DNA from: Pseudomonas gingeri
GTDB taxonomy: Bacteria; Pseudomonadota; Gammaproteobacteria; Pseudomonadales; Pseudomonadaceae
Direction of reading: 5' to 3'
DNA length: 64,000 bases
Assembly: GCF_013386115.1 (NCBI RefSeq)
Contig: NZ_JACAOR010000010.1
Location: 186,001 to 250,000, forward strand
In this document: positions 60,788-64,000 of the stretch, piece after piece
How positions within the stretch are numbered: the stretch's first letter is position 1
Layout of the letters: each line of letters begins with the position of its first letter
Position numbers and translations under genes: made by a program
The notes under the pieces: generated by a model
Database searches by the model: none
Seen by the model: only the letters and a program-made list of their open reading frames with translations
Told to the model about the DNA's origin: nothing

Positions 60788-60798
60788 AGGAGCGCCCC

Positions 60799-62643
60799 AT
60801 GAACGAAAATCTGGTAGCTCGCGTCGAAAACCTGAGCGTGACCTTCGGGCCCGCCACAAACGCATCGCCTGTCGTGCGGGACGTGTCCTTCGAGGTCCGG
60901 CGCGGCCAGACGTTGGCGATCGTCGGCGAATCCGGCTCCGGCAAATCCGTGACCTCGATGGCCATGATGGGCCTGATCCAGCGGGCCGGGGGAAGAATCG
61001 TATCCGGCTCGATGCACCTGCAGACCCGCGCCAACGAGGTCATCGACCTGGTCACCGCCCCCGAGTCCGTCATGCGTCAACACCGGGGATCGTCCATGTC
61101 GATGATCTTCCAGGAACCCATGACCTCGCTGAACCCGGTCTTCAGGATCTGTTCGCAGCTCACCGAGGCCATCGTCCTGCACAAGCGCTGCAGCCGGGCA
61201 GAGGCTCAAGCCCAGGCACTGCGCATGCTGGACCTGGTACGTATTCCCGATGCGAAGCAGATCATGAATCGCTATCCCCACGAGCTTTCCGGCGGGATGC
61301 GACAACGGGTGATGATTGCCATGTCGCTGGTCTGCGAGCCGACCTTGCTGATCGCCGACGAACCGACCACCGCGCTGGACGTCACCGTCCAGGCGCAGAT
61401 TCTGCGCATCATCAGGGAACTGCAGGACAGCCTGGCCATGGGCGTGATCTTCATCACCCACGACATGGGCGTGGTGGCCGAGGTCGCCGACCACGTGATG
61501 GTGATGAAAAAAGGCGAAACCGTCGAACACGGCGCCGCGAGGGAAGTTCTACAGGCGCCCCGGCAACCCTATACGCAGGCGCTGCTGGCCGCCGTGCCAA
61601 AGATCGGTGCGATGAATGGCACCCATCTGCCGGCGAAATTCCCGTTGATCGACGACCTGGCTGGCACGATCCCGGCGGACTCGGCGCCGGCCCATGAGGT
61701 TGCCCCCGACTACGAAAGCCCGCCCCTGCTCAGCGTCAAGTCGTTGTCCATCCGCTATGACCTCAAGGCCGGCCTCCTTGGCAAAGTCAGGCGTCGCGTG
61801 CATGCCGTCGAAGCCATCGACTTCGACATCTATCCGGGCGAAACGCTGGCGCTGGTGGGTGAGTCCGGCTGCGGCAAGTCCACCAGTGCCCGGGCGATTG
61901 CCGGCCTCATGCCGATCCAGGGAGGGGATATCGTGTTCGGCGGCAAGCACCTGGCCACGTTGAACAGGCACGGCCTGAAAACCCTGCGCCGGGATATTCA
62001 GATGGTCTTTCAGGATCCCTATGCATCCCTGGATCCACGCCTGACGATCGAAGACAGCCTGTTGGAACCGCTGCATGTCCATGGCATCGCCCGCGGCGCG
62101 GAAGCCCGCAGGCAAGTACGCGACCTGCTCGAACGGGTCGGGCTGCCCGCCGAATATGCCGGACGCTATCCCCACGAGTTTTCCGGAGGGCAGCGCCAGC
62201 GGATCTGTATCGCCCGAGCCCTGACGCTCTCGCCCAAACTGATCATCGCCGACGAAGCGGTTTCGGCGCTGGATGTCTCCATCCAGGCCCAAGTCATCAA
62301 TCTGCTGCAGGACCTGCAGCGGGACATGGGCATTGCATTCCTGTTCATCTCCCATGACCTGGCGGTGGTCGAACGGGTCAGCCATCGGGTGGGCGTGATG
62401 TACCATGGCCGCATCGTCGAAATTGGTCCGCGTCGCTCGATCTTCGAGAATCCTCACCACGCCTACACCCAACGGTTGTTGAGCGCAGTGCCCTCGGCCG
62501 ACCTCGACGTACCCAGGAAACCGTTCAGTCTGATGGAGGAGACGGTGCCCAGCAGGATCTACGATGTCGATTACCAGGCGCCGGGCATGGACTACCTGGA
62601 AGTAGCGCCCGGTCATTTTGTGGCGTCGTCCGCCCTGATGTGA
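60799..62643 (+). CDS. Fused peptide-type ABC transporter ATPase (DppD-DppF)
   Basis: Start at ATG 60799 (AAGGAG 6 bases upstream). The 614-residue protein contains two complete ATPase domains: Walker A GESGSGKSVTS and GESGCGKSTSA, signatures LSGGMRQRVMIAM and FSGGQRQRICIARA, and Walker B LLIADEPTTALD and LIIADEAVSALD. The usual two-gene DppD/DppF pair is a single chain here, as in GsiA/YejF. It completes the importer begun at 55842. Its 3' end overlaps the convergent LysR gene by 31 bases. Confidence 0.9.
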   Translation: MNENLVARVENLSVTFGPATNASPVVRDVSFEVRRGQTLAIVGESGSGKSVTSMAMMGLIQRAGGRIVSGSMHLQTRANEVIDLVTAPESVMRQHRGSSMSMIFQEPMTSLNPVFRICSQLTEAIVLHKRCSRAEAQAQALRMLDLVRIPDAKQIMNRYPHELSGGMRQRVMIAMSLVCEPTLLIADEPTTALDVTVQAQILRIIRELQDSLAMGVIFITHDMGVVAEVADHVMVMKKGETVEHGAAREVLQAPRQPYTQALLAAVPKIGAMNGTHLPAKFPLIDDLAGTIPADSAPAHEVAPDYESPPLLSVKSLSIRYDLKAGLLGKVRRRVHAVEAIDFDIYPGETLALVGESGCGKSTSARAIAGLMPIQGGDIVFGGKHLATLNRHGLKTLRRDIQMVFQDPYASLDPRLTIEDSLLEPLHVHGIARGAEARRQVRDLLERVGLPAEYAGRYPHEFSGGQRQRICIARALTLSPKLIIADEAVSALDVSIQAQVINLLQDLQRDMGIAFLFISHDLAVVERVSHRVGVMYHGRIVEIGPRRSIFENPHHAYTQRLLSAVPSADLDVPRKPFSLMEETVPSRIYDVDYQAPGMDYLEVAPGHFVASSALM

Positions 62644-63515
62644 TCCGGTGCTTTGACCGAGGCTCGGAAAGCCGCCTGCAACCACTCGCTGAAGCCTCGG
62701 GTCAGCGAACTCTTTTCACTGTCGCGGTGAATCAGGCAGACCCAGTCGGGCCCCGGAACCGTCTGTTCGCTCAAGGGCGTCAACAGGCCATTGGCCCGTG
62801 CATTCGCCGCCAGCAACTGACTGACCAGGGCAATGCCACTGCCCGCGCACGCCGCGTCGAGCAGCAGCCCCGGATCGGAAAAATTCAATCCGTTGCTGCG
62901 CTGGCCGACGTGCTCGCCGCCCTGCACTACCCAGTGACTCCAGTCCATTTCCCGCTCGCCATGCAAGGTGGTGCGCTGCTCCACCGGCAGTGCGAGCACG
63001 TCGGGATGACAGGCCGGGTAGAAGCGATCGTTGCACAGTTCCCGGTAGCTGCATTCGGCCTGCGGGCCGAGGTCGTCGCGGATCGTCAGGTCGATGGTCT
63101 GGGTCGCCATGTCCGGCGCGTCGAAGCTGGTGAACAGCCAGAGATCGACATCGGGGTACTGCCGATGGAAATCGTTCAACCGCGGCAGCAGCCAGTGCCG
63201 GGCGAATGCCGGGGTGGTGTTGACCACCAGTTGGTTGGGCTTGCGGTACTGCTCCAGACGCCGGATCCCGACGGACAACTGCTGCAGCATCGACTGGGTC
63301 GTACTGTGCAGGTCATGCCCGGCATCGGTCAGGCTGACGCTGCGGCCGCTACGGAAAAACAGCGGCTGTTCGAGAAAGGTTTCCAGGCTGCGGATCTGCT
63401 GGCTGATGGCGGACTGGGTCAGGTGCAACTCTTCGGCCGCCTTGTGAAAACTGCCCAGGCGGGCAGCGGCTTCAAAGCCGCGCAGTGCATTCAAGGGAGG
63501 CCAATGTTTCAGCAT
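62613..63515 (-). CDS. LysR-family regulator (GcvA-like), divergent from agmatine deiminase
   Basis: A 300-residue LysR protein. The helix-turn-helix reads LNALRGFEAAARLGSFHKAAE, then LTQSAISQQIRSLE, typical of the GcvA/AmpR group. The effector domain includes LPRLNDFHRQYPDVDL and DLTIRDD. It is divergent from the agmatine deiminase gene across 133 A+T-rich bases and probably regulates agmatine use. Confidence 0.85.
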   Translation of the reverse strand: MLKHWPPLNALRGFEAAARLGSFHKAAEELHLTQSAISQQIRSLETFLEQPLFFRSGRSVSLTDAGHDLHSTTQSMLQQLSVGIRRLEQYRKPNQLVVNTTPAFARHWLLPRLNDFHRQYPDVDLWLFTSFDAPDMATQTIDLTIRDDLGPQAECSYRELCNDRFYPACHPDVLALPVEQRTTLHGEREMDWSHWVVQGGEHVGQRSNGLNFSDPGLLLDAACAGSGIALVSQLLAANARANGLLTPLSEQTVPGPDWVCLIHRDSEKSSLTRGFSEWLQAAFRASVKAPDHIRADDATK

Positions 63516-63648
63516 ATCGATAAGCCCTACTGATCAGTTGTGCTCTAAATCTATCGTTTGTTGCGACTTTTATGAAGCCATAGCATGGGTATCACTCCGC
63601 GATAGCGGTTTTCAGTCATAAATAATACTTAACTGAAAGGTGAGAAAC

Positions 63649-64000
63649 ATGCAGAGCAATGGCGTTCAGAGCACGGGCTGGTCGATGCCCGCAGAATGGG
63701 CCCCCCATGCGGCGACCTGGATGGTCTGGCCCCACAATCAAGCCTTGTGGGAGTCCGCCTGGGGCGTGACCCTGGCCCAGGTGCAGGTCGACTTTGCCCG
63801 TGTCGCCAATGCCATCGCCCGCTTCGAGCCGGTGAAAATGGTGGTCGATCCCTCGGCACGGGCCAGCGCTGCCGCCCGGTGCCAGGCGAACATCGAACTG
63901 ATCGAACTGGCGGTCGACGACAGCTGGTGCCGCGACTCCGGGCCGAGCTTTATCTGCCATCCGCAACAGGGGCTGGCCGGGGTCAGCTGGCGCTTCAATG
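63649..64000 (+). CDS. aguA: Agmatine deiminase, N-terminal part (gene runs off the window)
   Basis: ATG 63649 follows AAGGTGAG. The 117 visible residues include MPAEWAPHAATWMVWPHN and the substrate-binding DDSWCRDSGPSF, both diagnostic of the agmatine deiminase/peptidyl-arginine-deiminase-like family. The enzyme turns agmatine into N-carbamoylputrescine. The catalytic Cys would lie beyond the window. Confidence 0.9.
   Translation, partial: MQSNGVQSTGWSMPAEWAPHAATWMVWPHNQALWESAWGVTLAQVQVDFARVANAIARFEPVKMVVDPSARASAAARCQANIELIELAVDDSWCRDSGPSFICHPQQGLAGVSWRFN

Noticed and set aside
1..64000. CRISPR arrays, insertion sequences, prophage, tRNA or rRNA genes
   Set aside because: No regularly spaced repeats, transposase or integrase frames, terminal inverted repeats, or tRNA-like sequence were noticed by eye; a tRNA scan could still find a short gene.

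Overview
The window is about 60 percent G+C, densely packed and arranged in short operons with 4 to 11 bp start/stop overlaps. Gene content (OprD-family porin, NodT/FUSC/DUF1656/HlyD efflux set, many LysR/AraC/IclR/TetR regulators, agmatine deiminase) points to a Pseudomonas of the P. fluorescens/P. putida type. It reads as an accessory catabolic and surface-polysaccharide region. I saw no rRNA, tRNA, CRISPR array, insertion sequence or phage gene.

Layout. (1) 1-4733: tail of a LacI-type regulator, then a four-gene ABC importer of the iron/polyamine/phosphonate type and a GpdQ-like phosphodiesterase. (2) 4818-9894: a decayed zone with a truncated AraC-type gene, remains of an NDH-2-like flavoprotein and a FadR-type regulator lacking its DNA-binding domain, plus an intact AraC regulator and an OprD-family porin. 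(3) 10004-15932: a four-gene efflux operon (outer-membrane lipoprotein, FUSC, DUF1656, HlyD) with a divergent LysR gene. (4) 16009-18528: an extra 1-deoxyxylulose-5-phosphate reductoisomerase, divergent from an SDR across a palindrome-rich gap. (5) 18701-37204: about 18.5 kb that looks like one catabolic regulon: amino-acid-type ABC importer, fused 2Fe-2S/FAD oxidoreductase, DAO-type oxidase, DapA-family aldolase/deaminase, old-yellow-enzyme reductase, SDR, IclR regulator, aldehyde dehydrogenase, class III aminotransferase, a two-subunit glycine-decarboxylase-like pair, an AcoX/NAD-kinase-like protein and a hydroxyacyl-CoA-dehydrogenase-like protein. A GTTCG/TGCGCACAA-type motif recurs in front of most of its transcription units. 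(6) 37664-47986: an ABC-transporter-dependent surface polysaccharide (O-antigen-like) operon. (7) 48067-54687: GlxA-type regulator with divergent SDR; a TetR-controlled pair of FAD and ferredoxin-reductase proteins; a periplasmic metallo-beta-lactamase-fold hydrolase. (8) 54666-62643: LysR regulator divergent from a peptide-type ABC importer that surrounds an argininosuccinate-lyase-family enzyme with an altered substrate motif. (9) 62613-64000: LysR regulator and the start of an agmatine deiminase gene.

The best candidates for undescribed biology are region 5 and region 8. Region 5 combines hydroxyproline/opine-type oxidases with stand-alone GcvPA/GcvPB and an AcoX-like protein under one IclR-type signal. 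Region 8 is a C-N lyase with its own importer, resembling aminopolycarboxylate (EDDS-type) utilisation. The extra DXR is a third point of interest. All functions are inferred by reading the sequence; no database search was run.
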